The translations under genes and the position numbers were made by a program. From positions 16,135 through 80,134 of the forward strand of contig JAVBOB010000020.1 in assembly GCA_031551125.1 (NCBI GenBank): DNA of 64,000 bases, read 5' to 3'. Below the pieces are notes generated by a model. The model searched no databases and was not told where the DNA came from. It saw only the letters and a list, made by a program, of their open reading frames with translations. The stretch's first letter is position 1, and every line of letters starts with the position of its first letter. Positions 45,494-54,089 of this stretch are shown here, piece by piece. This stretch comes from JAIRNF01 sp031551125. Its GTDB lineage: Bacteria; Bacteroidota; Bacteroidia; Bacteroidales; UBA932.

Positions 45494-45679
45494 AAAATAT
45501 TCAACGTATGTTATTCGGCAGGTAGAACAAACTTATTCTTTAGAATGATTCTAAATAGCAGGGTTGGAATTGAAAGTAAGAAAGGATTTTACGATTTACT
45601 ACTTTTCCTATTTATTAATATCAATCTGTTGGAATATGATGGTATAAAATTTCAAATTGAAACTATTGCTAGCCAATTG

Positions 45680-46303
45680 TCATTTATGGTCTTTAAGAAT
45701 TTTCTCTATAAATTTTGCAAGAATATCAATGCCTATATCGTTATGTCCACCTTGAGGAATAATAATATCAGCATAACGTTTGGTAGGTTCTATAAATTGC
45801 AGGTGCATGGGTTTCACCGTTTTATCATAACGTTCCAGCACTTTATCAATCGAACGACCACGCTCAATAATATCTCGACATATAACTCGGCCTAATCGGT
45901 CATCGGCATCGGCATCCACAAATACCTTTATATCCATTAGCTTACGTAGTTCGGGGTAGCAGAAAATAAGAATACCTTCGATAATAATAATAGGCTTCGG
46001 GGCTATATGGATTGTTTCCGTTGAACGAGTACAGGTGAGATAGGAATAAATAGGTTGCTCAATGGGCTTTCCTTCTTTGAGTGCTTTAATCTGCTTTACC
46101 AGCAAGCAAGTATCAATAGAGTCGGGGTGGTCAAAGTTGAGCTCCAACCGTTCTTCCAGCGGGAGGTGGCCGGAGTCTTTGTAGTATGAATCCTGAGGAA
46201 TGACTACTACTTCACCTGCCGGAAGCATGTCAATAATCTTTTTTACTACGGTTGTTTTCCCCGAACCTGTACCGCCTGCAATACCTATAACCAGCATACT
46301 CAC
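45680..46303 (-). CDS. udk: Uridine kinase
   Basis: 207 residues. It phosphorylates uridine and cytidine in pyrimidine salvage. Walker A GIAGGTGSGKTTVV, then IPQDSYYKDSGHLPLEER and FDHPDSIDTCLL, the conserved uridine-binding segments, and IIIEGILIF with RVICRDIIERGRS. Length is normal. Own promoter at 46323-46330. The region 45458-45679 is AT-rich and empty. Confidence 0.96.
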   Translation of the reverse strand: MSMLVIGIAGGTGSGKTTVVKKIIDMLPAGEVVVIPQDSYYKDSGHLPLEERLELNFDHPDSIDTCLLVKQIKALKEGKPIEQPIYSYLTCTRSTETIHIAPKPIIIIEGILIFCYPELRKLMDIKVFVDADADDRLGRVICRDIIERGRSIDKVLERYDKTVKPMHLQFIEPTKRYADIIIPQGGHNDIGIDILAKFIEKILKDHK

Positions 46304-46322
46304 TACGTTTAGTAAATTTGAG

Positions 46323-46330
46323 CAAAGGTA
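46323..46330 (-). promoter_or_regulatory. -7 box TACCTTTG for udk
   Basis: CAAAGGTA on the plus strand, 20 bases ahead of the udk ATG at 46303, reads TACCTTTG on the minus strand. Confidence 0.6.
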
Positions 46331-46468
46331 AAAATAATATGAAACGGAGAAAATTTAACCGTAAAATGTTCGTTAATGCGAAGTGATTTTTGCATTGGGG
46401 GTTAGGTCAAAAAATAAAGATGTACTACCTTGCAGCCCAAATCTATGAATTTACTAAATCACCAAACA

Positions 46469-47395
46469 ATGAATCCCCAAAGGTTATTATTATTATTCAT
46501 TTTCATGCTTGTGCAGGTAAACGCCTTGTATGCAAAAGGCGAAGCGGAAGTGGCTGTAAAAGATACATTACAGGCTAACGTAAGTGATACTGTGAAGAAA
46601 AAAAGTAATTGGAAGTGCACGGGAGTAACGTCGCTTAACATGACTCAGTCGTCTTACTCAAACTGGGCTGCGGGAGGAGAAAACTCTATTGCAGGTGTAG
46701 CTGCGGCTGCTTTTGAGCTAAAGCATGCAGCGGGAAAGCTCTCATGGGATAATGCGCTGGCGGCTGCCTACGGTACTTCATTTCAGGAGTCGGACAGGCG
46801 CAAGCTGGACGACCGTTTTGAGTTTGCGACTAAACTGGGGTATAAAGCCTCAAAGTATTGGAGCTATACGGCACTTTTACAAATGAAGACACAGTTTGAT
46901 AAGGGCTATACGAAGTATCCTATACAGAATAAGAGCCAGTACATATCAAACTTTTTTGCTCCGTGCTATGTTACGGCTTCCATAGGTATGGACTACAAAC
47001 CGCGTCCTAATCTATCTGTATATATCTCTCCGGTATCGGTAAGAAATACAATTGTTAGCGATGACTCGCTTTCTCACGCGGGTGCTTTCGGTGTTAAGCC
47101 CGACAGGTGGATAAGGTCGGAATATGGTGCATTTGTGAAGGTTACCTATGAAAAGAAAATTGCGGAAAAATCAATGCTTAAATCTAAGCTGGAGCTATTT
47201 TCCAACTTGGAGTATAACCCTCAAAATGTAGATGTAAACTTAGAAGTTAGCGTTGATTTCAAAGTTACCAAATGGCTTACAACCAGCTTTTATGCGCAGA
47301 TGGTGTATGATGATGATATACACGTATCGCCGGATAAGGGCCCCTCGTTACAGGTGAAAGAGGTAATGGGAATGGGATTGTCCTACGTTTTTTAA
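46469..47395 (+). CDS. DUF3078 family predicted outer membrane protein
   Basis: 308 residues from the ATG at 46469. This start gives a clean signal peptide (MNPQRLLLLFIFMLVQVNALYA); upstream TTG and ATG codons in frame are possible but less suited. DUF3078 signature SLNMTQSSYSNWAAGGENSI lies near residue 50, followed by alternating beta strands that would make an outer-membrane barrel and a final aromatic residue (LSYVF), as expected for barrel insertion. The function is unknown. ManA follows 21 bases later, so co-transcription is likely. Confidence 0.88.
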   Translation: MNPQRLLLLFIFMLVQVNALYAKGEAEVAVKDTLQANVSDTVKKKSNWKCTGVTSLNMTQSSYSNWAAGGENSIAGVAAAAFELKHAAGKLSWDNALAAAYGTSFQESDRRKLDDRFEFATKLGYKASKYWSYTALLQMKTQFDKGYTKYPIQNKSQYISNFFAPCYVTASIGMDYKPRPNLSVYISPVSVRNTIVSDDSLSHAGAFGVKPDRWIRSEYGAFVKVTYEKKIAEKSMLKSKLELFSNLEYNPQNVDVNLEVSVDFKVTKWLTTSFYAQMVYDDDIHVSPDKGPSLQVKEVMGMGLSYVF

Positions 47396-47416
47396 TGCTA
47401 TAAACAGCTTATTGAA

Positions 47417-48391
47417 ATGGACTTATATCCAATAAAGTTTAAGCCTATACTTAAAGAGCGAGTTTGGGGCGGAGAGCGACTCTCCGGCTTTAAATCACTG
47501 AAAAAAAGTGCGAATAAAATAGGAGAGAGCTGGGAAATATCCTCGGTGCGGGGTAACCTGTCTGTTGCTGCCAACGGCTTTTTAAAGGGAAATACCATTG
47601 ATGAGCTGATAGAGGTTTACATGGGCGATTTGGTAGGAGAAAAGGTGTATGATAAATTCGGCTTAGAGTTTCCGTTGTTGCTAAAGTTTATTGATTCTGC
47701 CGAAGAACTTTCCATACAAGTGCACCCTGACGATGAGCTGGCGTTGAAGCGTCATAGAGCATACGGTAAAACCGAAATGTGGTATATTGTTGATGCCGAC
47801 AAAGATGCTAGAATATATGTGGGCTTTAAGGAAGATGTAAATTCTGACAAGTTCCTATCGGCGGTAAAAAACAACGCCCTGTTAGATTTGATAAATGTAG
47901 AACATCCAAATGCAGGCGATGTTTTTTTTCTTCCCGCAGGAAGAATTCATGCTATCGGCAAAAACATTTTGCTGGCCGAGATACAGCAAACCTCAGATAT
48001 TACCTATCGGGTGTACGACTGGGGACGCGAAAATAATCCGGCTACGGCGCGAGAAATGCACGTCAATCTGGCACTGGATGCTATAGACTACAAGTGCTAC
48101 CCAACATATAAAACTTCCCATCTTGGCAAGCTGAATAAGCCTGATTTATTGGTGCAGTCGCCTTACTTTACGGTTAACCTCTTGGAGTTTGACCGTACTA
48201 CGGAGCGAGATTACAGCGAAAACGATTCGTTTACCGCATACATGTGCGTAGAGGGGGCGTGTACTATTTGCTATGTTGATGGAGAAGAAAGTATTGCAAA
48301 GGGAGAAACGGTGCTAATTCCTGCAACGTTGACAAGCATTGAGCTGGTGCCGAATAAGTCTTGTAAGCTACTGGAGGTTTATATTGAGTGA
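47417..48391 (+). CDS. manA: Mannose-6-phosphate isomerase, class I
   Basis: 324 residues. It interconverts mannose 6-phosphate and fructose 6-phosphate. The zinc site is recognisable: SIQVHPDDELA (His and Asp/Glu), GKTEMWYIVDA (Glu) and LPAGRIHAIG (His). The opening LKERVWGGERL is typical of the short bacterial class I enzymes. The C-terminal cupin half lies from about 240. It is the last gene of its operon. Confidence 0.93.
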   Translation: MDLYPIKFKPILKERVWGGERLSGFKSLKKSANKIGESWEISSVRGNLSVAANGFLKGNTIDELIEVYMGDLVGEKVYDKFGLEFPLLLKFIDSAEELSIQVHPDDELALKRHRAYGKTEMWYIVDADKDARIYVGFKEDVNSDKFLSAVKNNALLDLINVEHPNAGDVFFLPAGRIHAIGKNILLAEIQQTSDITYRVYDWGRENNPATAREMHVNLALDAIDYKCYPTYKTSHLGKLNKPDLLVQSPYFTVNLLEFDRTTERDYSENDSFTAYMCVEGACTICYVDGEESIAKGETVLIPATLTSIELVPNKSCKLLEVYIE

Positions 48392-48417
48392 TGATTTGAT
48401 TTAGCCACAAAGAAACG

Positions 48418-48435
48418 CCGTCATTGCAATGACGG
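48418..48435. repeat. Minimal CCGTCATTG palindrome (copy E)
   Basis: CCGTCATTGCAATGACGG is a perfect 18-base palindrome made of the two ends of the dispersed repeat family with no centre, 27 bases after manA. Confidence 0.65.
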
Positions 48436-48504
48436 TGCGTTTATTCAACAGATGTTCGACTTCGCTCGATATGACGCGCTTCTTTGTAGTTGGCAATTTG
48501 GGTT

Positions 48505-48712
48505 ATCGTACACAAGGGGCTCCGTTAGGAGCTCAATCTTTGTAGCGATATGCAAACTACATCCTCTACCGCTCCATTAGGAGCGGTAGCTTAACTCTGT
48601 TTTGTTGTTTATAGCACTAGGAATACTAAGATGTAGCCCCCTATTCGGGGCTGAAAAAGAGATGGGACAAAATTATTCTACAAAGATTTGGTTCCGCAGG
48701 GACCTTTAATTG
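48505..48712. repeat. Repeat-rich gap: TAGGAGC dyads
   Basis: Short palindromes GCTCCGTTAGGAGC and CCGCTCCATTAGGAGCGG, an AGCCCCCTATTCGGGGCT dyad, and a TCTTTGTAGCGATATG/ACAAAGATT pair fill the gap between manA and ysxC (48392-48725). No gene is visible. Such elements are common between Bacteroidota genes. Confidence 0.5.
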
Positions 48713-48725
48713 TGTTTTATAAAAC

Positions 48726-49328
48726 CTATTTTTTCAGCTGTCGGTTCACGCTATCAATATACTCCAGCAGTTCTTCTTTTCCTACATGTTTTTCCGACGA
48801 GGTAATAAATATCGGTGGGAGTTCTTCCCAATCCTCCAGTAAACGTTGCTTGTAGCGCTCTATGTTTACTTGTTTCTCTCGCTTTGTCAGCTTATCAAAC
48901 TTGGTAAAAATAATTCCGAAAGGAACTCCGTACTCGCCAAGCTTACTTATAAAATCTAAATCTATTGGTTGTGGGGCAAGACGACTGTCAATAAGTACAA
49001 ACAGCATGGTAAGGCCCTCACGGTGACCTATGTATCCGGTAATAATGGAGGAGAATGTGCTACGCTCCTTTTTTGATGTTTTGGCGTAACCATAACCGGG
49101 TAAATCAACAAGGTACCACGACTGGTCGATAATAAAGTGGTTTATCAGCTTAGTTTTTCCGGGCTGAGATGATACCTTGGCCAAATCTTTTACCCCCGTC
49201 AGCATATTAATAAGCGACGATTTCCCTACGTTCGACCTACCAATAAACGCGTATTCGGGCAGTGTTACCTTTGGACACTGAGATACCTTGCTGCTGCTGC
49301 AAACAAATGTTGCCTCTCGGATTAGCAT
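48726..49328 (-). CDS. ysxC: Ribosome biogenesis GTPase YsxC/EngB
   Basis: 200 residues. It is a TrmE-Era-EngA class GTPase needed for assembly of the large ribosomal subunit. G1 GRSNVGKSSLINML, switch region around SSQPGKTKLINHF, G3 DLPGYGYA, G4 FTKFDKL and G5-like TSSEKHVG are all present. Length and order are normal. Its start is 44 bases from the divergent META lipoprotein gene. Confidence 0.96.
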   Translation of the reverse strand: MLIREATFVCSSSKVSQCPKVTLPEYAFIGRSNVGKSSLINMLTGVKDLAKVSSQPGKTKLINHFIIDQSWYLVDLPGYGYAKTSKKERSTFSSIITGYIGHREGLTMLFVLIDSRLAPQPIDLDFISKLGEYGVPFGIIFTKFDKLTKREKQVNIERYKQRLLEDWEELPPIFITSSEKHVGKEELLEYIDSVNRQLKK

Positions 49329-49338
49329 TAGTTTTTCT

Positions 49339-49346
49339 TATTTTTG
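49339..49346 (+). promoter_or_regulatory. -7 box TATTTTTG for the META-domain gene
   Basis: An exact TAnnTTTG match 26 bases before the ATG at 49373, inside the short divergent region with ysxC. Confidence 0.5.
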
Positions 49347-49372
49347 CAAAGAAAAACAAACATTGCGAGAAA

Positions 49373-49804
49373 ATGAAAAAAATTCTGCTGGTACTATTTG
49401 CATTGGCTGCCCTTACGGCCTGTAAAAACAGAAAGAACTATGTTCCTGACGAAACGCTATTGAATACCAAATGGCTGCTTCAAACGCTGAATAGTGAGGC
49501 AGTTGATACTGTTGAATCGGAAGGTGTGAAGAGCGTATTCTTGTTTTTGGAGGAGGGAACCAACCAGCTAAACGGCTTTGCGGGTTGCAACCGTTTTTTC
49601 GGTAGCTATGAGGAGTTAGAGGATAATGGGTTAAAATTTAGCGAGGTAATGTCAACTAAAATGGGCTGCGATAGGCTTGAGCTGGAAGAAAAAATCTTGC
49701 TCTTACTAAACCAAATTACCCGATATGAAATAAAGGATAATATACTCTACATGATGACCGACGATGGCGGAGCTGCCAGCTTTAAGGCTTCTGCTATAGA
49801 GTAG
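49373..49804 (+). CDS. META domain-containing lipoprotein
   Basis: 143 residues from the ATG at 49373; the longer frame overlaps ysxC and is rejected. The signal peptide ends in a lipobox (LAALTAC, Cys17). The META/HslJ domain follows: NTKWLLQTL, then NQLNGFAGCNRFFGSY with the conserved GCN-x-F-x-G motif, and VMSTKMGCDRLELEEKILLL. HslJ in E. coli is linked to novobiocin resistance and motility; here an outer-membrane or periplasmic stress role is the most that can be said. Confidence 0.9.
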   Translation: MKKILLVLFALAALTACKNRKNYVPDETLLNTKWLLQTLNSEAVDTVESEGVKSVFLFLEEGTNQLNGFAGCNRFFGSYEELEDNGLKFSEVMSTKMGCDRLELEEKILLLLNQITRYEIKDNILYMMTDDGGAASFKASAIE

Positions 49805-49907
49805 CAATGCACTATATCGTTAAGCCCAGCCCCGAAGTGGGCTGGGCTAATTCTAAGTTGTTAGTGCATATTTAGAGATAATATTTTCCTAAGATGCCCC
49901 CCAATGC

Positions 49908-50966
49908 CTATATCTTAAACAGCATTCCTCCAATAGAATCCTGCGGTGCTCCCGTAACAGTTGATAGGCAGCTGTTCTGATCGAACATATACATGGCTCC
50001 CAGTAGCGCAAACACCAACGCTTCTTTAAAGTTAATGGTAGTTGCATCGGGGATTACCACTTCAAACGAACCCTTCTCGCGTATTCGCTCAATCATATAC
50101 TTGTTGAATGCACCGCCTCCGGTAATTAGCATGCGACCGCTTTTTGTTGCACAGCGAGCAATTTGTATAGCCACATGCTCGTATAAGGTGCGAAGCTTGT
50201 CTTCTCTTGATATGTTATGCTTATCTATCATCGGGAAAATGAGCTCTTCCACCCACTCGCGACCTAACGATTTTGGACCATCCTGATGGTAAAAGTCTAA
50301 ATTGTTCAGCTCATCCAGTAGGGGCTGACATAGCGTACCTTTGCGCCCCAGCTCACCATCCTTATCATATTCCAGCCCTATTTGGCGACAGTAGTGGTTG
50401 CTGATGTAGTTGGTAGGACAAATATCAAAGGCAATACGCTTACCGTTTTCGTTGTAAGAGATGTTTGCAAAACCGCCAATGTTTAGGCAGTAGTCGTAAT
50501 CGGCAAATAGCGTTCGGTCGCCAATGGGTACAAGTGGTGCACCTTGTCCGCCAAGCATAATATCAAGGCGACGAAAATCGGATACTACCGGAATTTTGGT
50601 TTCGGCAGCAATGGCGGCGCCATCACCAATTTGATACATGATATGCTTTTGCGGAATGTGAAAAATGGTATGACCATGCGAAGCGATAATATCGGGCTTT
50701 TGCCCAACCTCCTTAATAAACTCGTTTACTACGCGCCCAATATGGAACCCGTATTCGCTATGTAGTGTAATGAACGATAGCGCATCGTACTTCTGTGCTT
50801 CGGCCAGCTGCTTTTTTAAGCTGTCGGGGTAGCTATACGTTTTTGCGCTGATAATGTTATACGTCCATCCCGGATTATTGAACGTGAACTCACAAAAGCA
50901 CACATCCAAACCGTCGAGTGATGTTCCCGACATTAGTCCGATTACTTTAATGCTGTTCGTTTTCAT
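49908..50966 (-). CDS. anmK: Anhydro-N-acetylmuramic acid kinase
   Basis: 352 residues. It phosphorylates and opens 1,6-anhydro-MurNAc in cell-wall recycling. The start GLMSGTSLDGLDVCFCEF is diagnostic, and the ATP-binding segments SHGHTIFH, VSDFRRLDIMLGGQGAPLVP, NIGGFANISY and ITGGGAFNKYMIERI follow. No other recycling gene (murQ, nagA) is adjacent. Confidence 0.95.
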   Translation of the reverse strand: MKTNSIKVIGLMSGTSLDGLDVCFCEFTFNNPGWTYNIISAKTYSYPDSLKKQLAEAQKYDALSFITLHSEYGFHIGRVVNEFIKEVGQKPDIIASHGHTIFHIPQKHIMYQIGDGAAIAAETKIPVVSDFRRLDIMLGGQGAPLVPIGDRTLFADYDYCLNIGGFANISYNENGKRIAFDICPTNYISNHYCRQIGLEYDKDGELGRKGTLCQPLLDELNNLDFYHQDGPKSLGREWVEELIFPMIDKHNISREDKLRTLYEHVAIQIARCATKSGRMLITGGGAFNKYMIERIREKGSFEVVIPDATTINFKEALVFALLGAMYMFDQNSCLSTVTGAPQDSIGGMLFKI

Positions 50967-51014
50967 AGGTTTATTTGTTTTAGGTTTATCTTTAATTCTT
51001 TGACTCTAGCGGTT

Positions 51015-51300
51015 AAGAAGGCTGAAAGCCTTTCAGCATCAGCATAGGGAAACTCCCTAATATGTTTTGACCTATTCAGTTGTCCTTACAAGGCGCAAAA
51101 ACGGACTGTCCTTGGTTGCTTCTACCCAAGGCGCTTGCCATTGGGCTGAACTAAGTTGTCCCTTTGGGACGTTCTTGCGCTGTTGTTTTACCGGTATTAT
51201 TACTTATGCTTCGGGCTGAAAGCCCAATTTATTTAAGCCCACCGCGTTGCGTTTTGTGTTATGATATCTGCTTATCCGCCCTGTAAGGGCAAGTTCTTAC
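51015..51300. repeat. Cluster of short palindromic repeats, TCAGCAT-AGCAT family (copy 2)
   Basis: Contains AAGGCTGAAAGCCTT, TCAGCATCAGCATAGGG, TGAACTAAGTTGTCCC, CTTTGGGACG, GGGCTGAAAGCCC and CGCCCTGTAAGGGC. Several match modules of the gap at 33228-33400. It fills the gap between anmK and the M23 gene (50967-51333), and I see no gene there. Confidence 0.5.
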
Positions 51301-51333
51301 GCTGTTGCTTTAAGGCCAATGGTCTTACAAAAG

Positions 51334-53058
51334 TTACCAAGTAAAGTTAGTTCGTAGTGTAGCTCGGTTGCCCTTTTCGTCATCAACTTCCAGCCTTAGC
51401 TCGTGCTTTTGCCCTTGTTTAATTATCCTTTTATCCAGCTCAAATGTAAGCATATCGTTTTTAGCATCATACTCAAAAAGCACCCACTTACCATCAATAT
51501 ACCCGTTATAGGAGTTGATGCCGGATAGCTCATCCTTTGCTTTTACGTTTATTTCTTTCCACGTTTTAATGTTAGCCCCACGCTTAAAGTTGGGGGTTAA
51601 CGTTGGCGCAACAGCATCAATTGCCACATAAAAGTATCCGAACTGCCATGCAGACGCGTTCACAAAACCGTTTTCCCACTTACCTCCCATGCTTCTGCTT
51701 TTCTTTGGATTTGAGCTATAGTAGGCAATGAATGCTTTATCACGAAGGCTTTCGGGTACGTCGGCCTTTATTGATATTTCTATTGGTCTGTGCAGTGGCG
51801 TTTCGGGAGTATGTATTCGGAAGGTTGAAGAGTATTTTGTTAGCGTACTATCCAACCTTGCCGCCGAAAACAGAATAGAGTTGTACAGTGCACATTCGGG
51901 AATGTGTATTACAATATCATCGTTGGCATGGTAGCACCCCTTATCCCAATACACCACTTTTGTTTCTTTGTTATCAGCAATGGTTTTTGAACTTGCGTTT
52001 TTCTTCTTTTGAATGCGAAAGTTCAGCGTACTGGTATTACCATAATCATCGGCAACAGCTATGCTTACCTTATGTATATTTTCATCGTTAAGTGTAACCA
52101 TGCCGTTGTTGGTAAGCTGATTAAAAATGCCAAGCATGTTACCCGGTTCCACGTATGTTTTGATAAACCACTTTCCGCTGCGCTCCCTTTCGTCATACGC
52201 AACAAGGCTGTTGATATAGCGTGACAGGTTGAACGATATATTATTAATGTTAATGGAGTAAGCTACCGTACTATCCAGCATAACCTTCATGGTGCGAATG
52301 CCAAAACGGTTGTATGAGTCGGTCATGCGGTTTGTGCTTTCCAGCGCAAAGTATATCGTATTATCTACATGAATAACGCTATCAATCTTAACGTTACCCT
52401 TTGCTATTTTCAAATCAATATTATGCGTAGCCCTGCTTACCGGAACAGAGCGAACGGAGTCGATGCTGAAAATCATTAACCTGTTCAGCTCGGGTTTTTC
52501 TTTGTCCACAAAGGTGTAGAAGTTAGCGGGGTTGAGCGGCACTTGATTTTCATCGCGGAATTCGAAATGTAAGTGGGGGCCAAAGGAGTTGCCGCTATTT
52601 CCGGCATAACCAATCAGCGTTCCTTTTTTTACCGGAAATCTGTTGGGGGCAAAAGTAGTATCAATAGGAAAGCGTTGATGTTCGTATTGAGCCGCTTCTA
52701 CTGTTTCCTTAATGGGAGATGCAAATCCGTTTAGGTGCCCGTAAACGCTGGTTAATCCGTTGGTGTGGGTTATATATACCGCTCTGCCATATCCTCCGGG
52801 ACTTACATTTATTCGAGAAATATAACCATCAGCAACGGCATATAGCCTTGCTCCGACCGTTCCTCCTACCTTGAAATCCAATCCCGAGTGGAAATGGCCG
52901 GAACGCAGCTCTCCGTAGTTGGCTGATAAGCGTAATGTTCCGTCAAGAGGCGCTTGCAGATCGCTTTTGTTGCTGAAGTAGGGTTGGGCTGTGCTGTAAA
53001 AAGAGTTACAGAGAATTACAGCAATTACACCCAGCTTTGATATGGCTTTTTTGAACAA
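51334..53058 (-). CDS. Secreted M23 family metallopeptidase
   Basis: 574 residues. Signal peptide about 1-24 (LGVIAVILCNSFYSTAQ). The LytM zinc site is complete: HFHSGLD (H57, D61) near the N-terminus and GPHLHFEFRD (HxH) about 110 residues later, with YAVADGYISRINVSPGGYGR between. The C-terminal 350 residues are beta-rich and typical of large Bacteroidota M23 proteins. It cuts peptidoglycan stem peptides or their crosslinks in the periplasm. Own promoter at 53130-53137. Confidence 0.93.
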   Translation of the reverse strand: MFKKAISKLGVIAVILCNSFYSTAQPYFSNKSDLQAPLDGTLRLSANYGELRSGHFHSGLDFKVGGTVGARLYAVADGYISRINVSPGGYGRAVYITHTNGLTSVYGHLNGFASPIKETVEAAQYEHQRFPIDTTFAPNRFPVKKGTLIGYAGNSGNSFGPHLHFEFRDENQVPLNPANFYTFVDKEKPELNRLMIFSIDSVRSVPVSRATHNIDLKIAKGNVKIDSVIHVDNTIYFALESTNRMTDSYNRFGIRTMKVMLDSTVAYSININNISFNLSRYINSLVAYDERERSGKWFIKTYVEPGNMLGIFNQLTNNGMVTLNDENIHKVSIAVADDYGNTSTLNFRIQKKKNASSKTIADNKETKVVYWDKGCYHANDDIVIHIPECALYNSILFSAARLDSTLTKYSSTFRIHTPETPLHRPIEISIKADVPESLRDKAFIAYYSSNPKKSRSMGGKWENGFVNASAWQFGYFYVAIDAVAPTLTPNFKRGANIKTWKEINVKAKDELSGINSYNGYIDGKWVLFEYDAKNDMLTFELDKRIIKQGQKHELRLEVDDEKGNRATLRTNFTW

Positions 53059-53129
53059 TGCTATAGACTTTTAAATGCTGTGAAATCAAGACCTGTATTA
53101 AAAAATACGATTTTTATGTTTTGAAAAGT

Positions 53130-53137
53130 CAAAAATA
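53130..53137 (-). promoter_or_regulatory. -7 box TATTTTTG for the M23 peptidase gene
   Basis: CAAAAATA on the plus strand reads TATTTTTG on the minus strand, 72 bases ahead of the ATG at 53058. The same gap must hold the divergent promoter of the coiled-coil/zapA operon. Confidence 0.45.
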
Positions 53138-53173
53138 AGTATTTTCTTTGTATTTCCGTAATATTATATAGTG

Positions 53174-53446
53174 ATGGATTTTCCGATAAGAAACAAGGTT
53201 GAACGACTGATTTCTCTGTATGAACAGATGAAAATGGAACGAGATATACTTCTTAAAGAAAAATTGTTACTGCATGATACGGTTGAAGCAAAAGACAAGC
53301 GGATAAAAGAGCTAGAGGAAAAGAACAAAAAATTGCAATTAGCTGAAGCGTTCAAAGCATCAAGTATCGATAAGCAAGATGCTAAACAAAAAATAGCAAG
53401 GATTGTTAAAGAGATAGATAAGTGCATTGGACTGTTGAACAGCTAG
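53174..53446 (+). CDS. Small coiled-coil protein upstream of zapA
   Basis: 90 residues from the ATG at 53174 (a GTG lies one codon upstream). Residues 7-52 are strongly predicted coiled coil: heptads of Leu/Ile among Lys and Glu (VERLISLYEQMKMERDILLK, then LEEKNKKLQLAEAF). A second amphipathic helix ends the protein. It is separated from zapA by 7 bases, a conserved arrangement in many bacteria where a ZapA-partner coiled coil (ZauP/ZapB-like) precedes zapA. I infer a divisome role; the exact family is not certain. Confidence 0.75.
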   Translation: MDFPIRNKVERLISLYEQMKMERDILLKEKLLLHDTVEAKDKRIKELEEKNKKLQLAEAFKASSIDKQDAKQKIARIVKEIDKCIGLLNS

Positions 53447-53453
53447 AGAGTAA

Positions 53454-53801
53454 ATGAGTGAACAAAACAAGATAGAAGATTCAACGTCTAGTGAGACGGT
53501 AATGAACGGTAACGATAAGCTATCTATAAAAATAAATATAGCTGAACGTTACTATCCGTTACGAATAGCGCTAAAAGATGAGGAAAAAATAAGGAATGCG
53601 GCAAAGCGAATTAACGAAAAGGTGTTGCACTATAAGCAACGTTACGCAGACCGCGATATCCAGGATGCGCTATCGATGGCGGCTTTACAGTTTGTAGTAA
53701 AGCTTTTTGAATTGGAAGAACAGGAGAGTGTTTCTCCTTTCATGGATGAGCTGAATAGACTTGATAAAGAACTGGGAAATTATCTTGATACGCTGAAATA
53801 G
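53454..53801 (+). CDS. zapA: Cell division protein ZapA
   Basis: 115 residues. ZapA crosslinks FtsZ protofilaments at midcell. The ZapA core KINIAERYYPLRIALKDEEK followed by IRNAAKRINEKVLHYKQRY and the C-terminal helix (DALSMAALQFVVKLFELEEQ) fit the family. The first 20 residues are variable and hydrophilic. It is in an operon with the coiled-coil gene and followed by a structured RNA region and rny. Confidence 0.9.
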   Translation: MSEQNKIEDSTSSETVMNGNDKLSIKINIAERYYPLRIALKDEEKIRNAAKRINEKVLHYKQRYADRDIQDALSMAALQFVVKLFELEEQESVSPFMDELNRLDKELGNYLDTLK

Positions 53802-53857
53802 CATACGTTCATACATATACAAATTTGCCCGCATTGTTTGCTTGCTCTTTGCGAAAC

Positions 53858-54030
53858 TCAACATTAAAACAATAAGGAGTTTAACTCGGAAATGTAGAAC
53901 AGGCCTAGTAGTCCTCTCGCAGGATGATTCCGATTCTTCGGAACGTTGGACGTTCGAAATCAATCTGGTAGCTCCTGACCTTAATATTATAGGGTTTCAG
54001 TAAACCGCTAGCGGCAGTGCGGGTTTTTTA
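53858..54030 (+). ncRNA. ssrS: Probable 6S-type RNA between zapA and rny
   Basis: The 288-base gap between zapA and rny is full of stem structures: TCCT-CTCGC-AGGA (53911-53924), TTCCGA-TTCT-TCGGAA (53928-53943), GAACGT-TGG-ACGTTC (53941-53955), an AAGGAG/CTCCT closing pair near 53875 and 53972, and a T-tailed hairpin at the end. A promoter-like TTTG-N20-CTCTTTG lies at 53824-53851. Location next to zapA is the classic 6S RNA (ssrS) location, and Bacteroidota carry a distinct 6S form. The assignment rests on synteny and shape, not on alignment. Confidence 0.55.
54002..54030 (+). terminator. Rho-independent terminator of the zapA-linked RNA
   Basis: AAACCGC (54002-54008) pairs with GCGGGTTT (54019-54026) with one bulged G, followed by a run of T (54024-54029). 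It separates the RNA from rny, whose ATG lies 60 bases on. Confidence 0.65.
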
Positions 54031-54089
54031 TATACTAATAAGATACAAAATTAATTAGCACAAAACCAACCATATATAAAACATAAATC

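Noticed and set aside
45545..45895. Plus-strand frame of 116 codons near the 3' end of udk
   Set aside because: About 200 bases of it are antisense to udk; the rest is AT-rich gap and no domain is visible.
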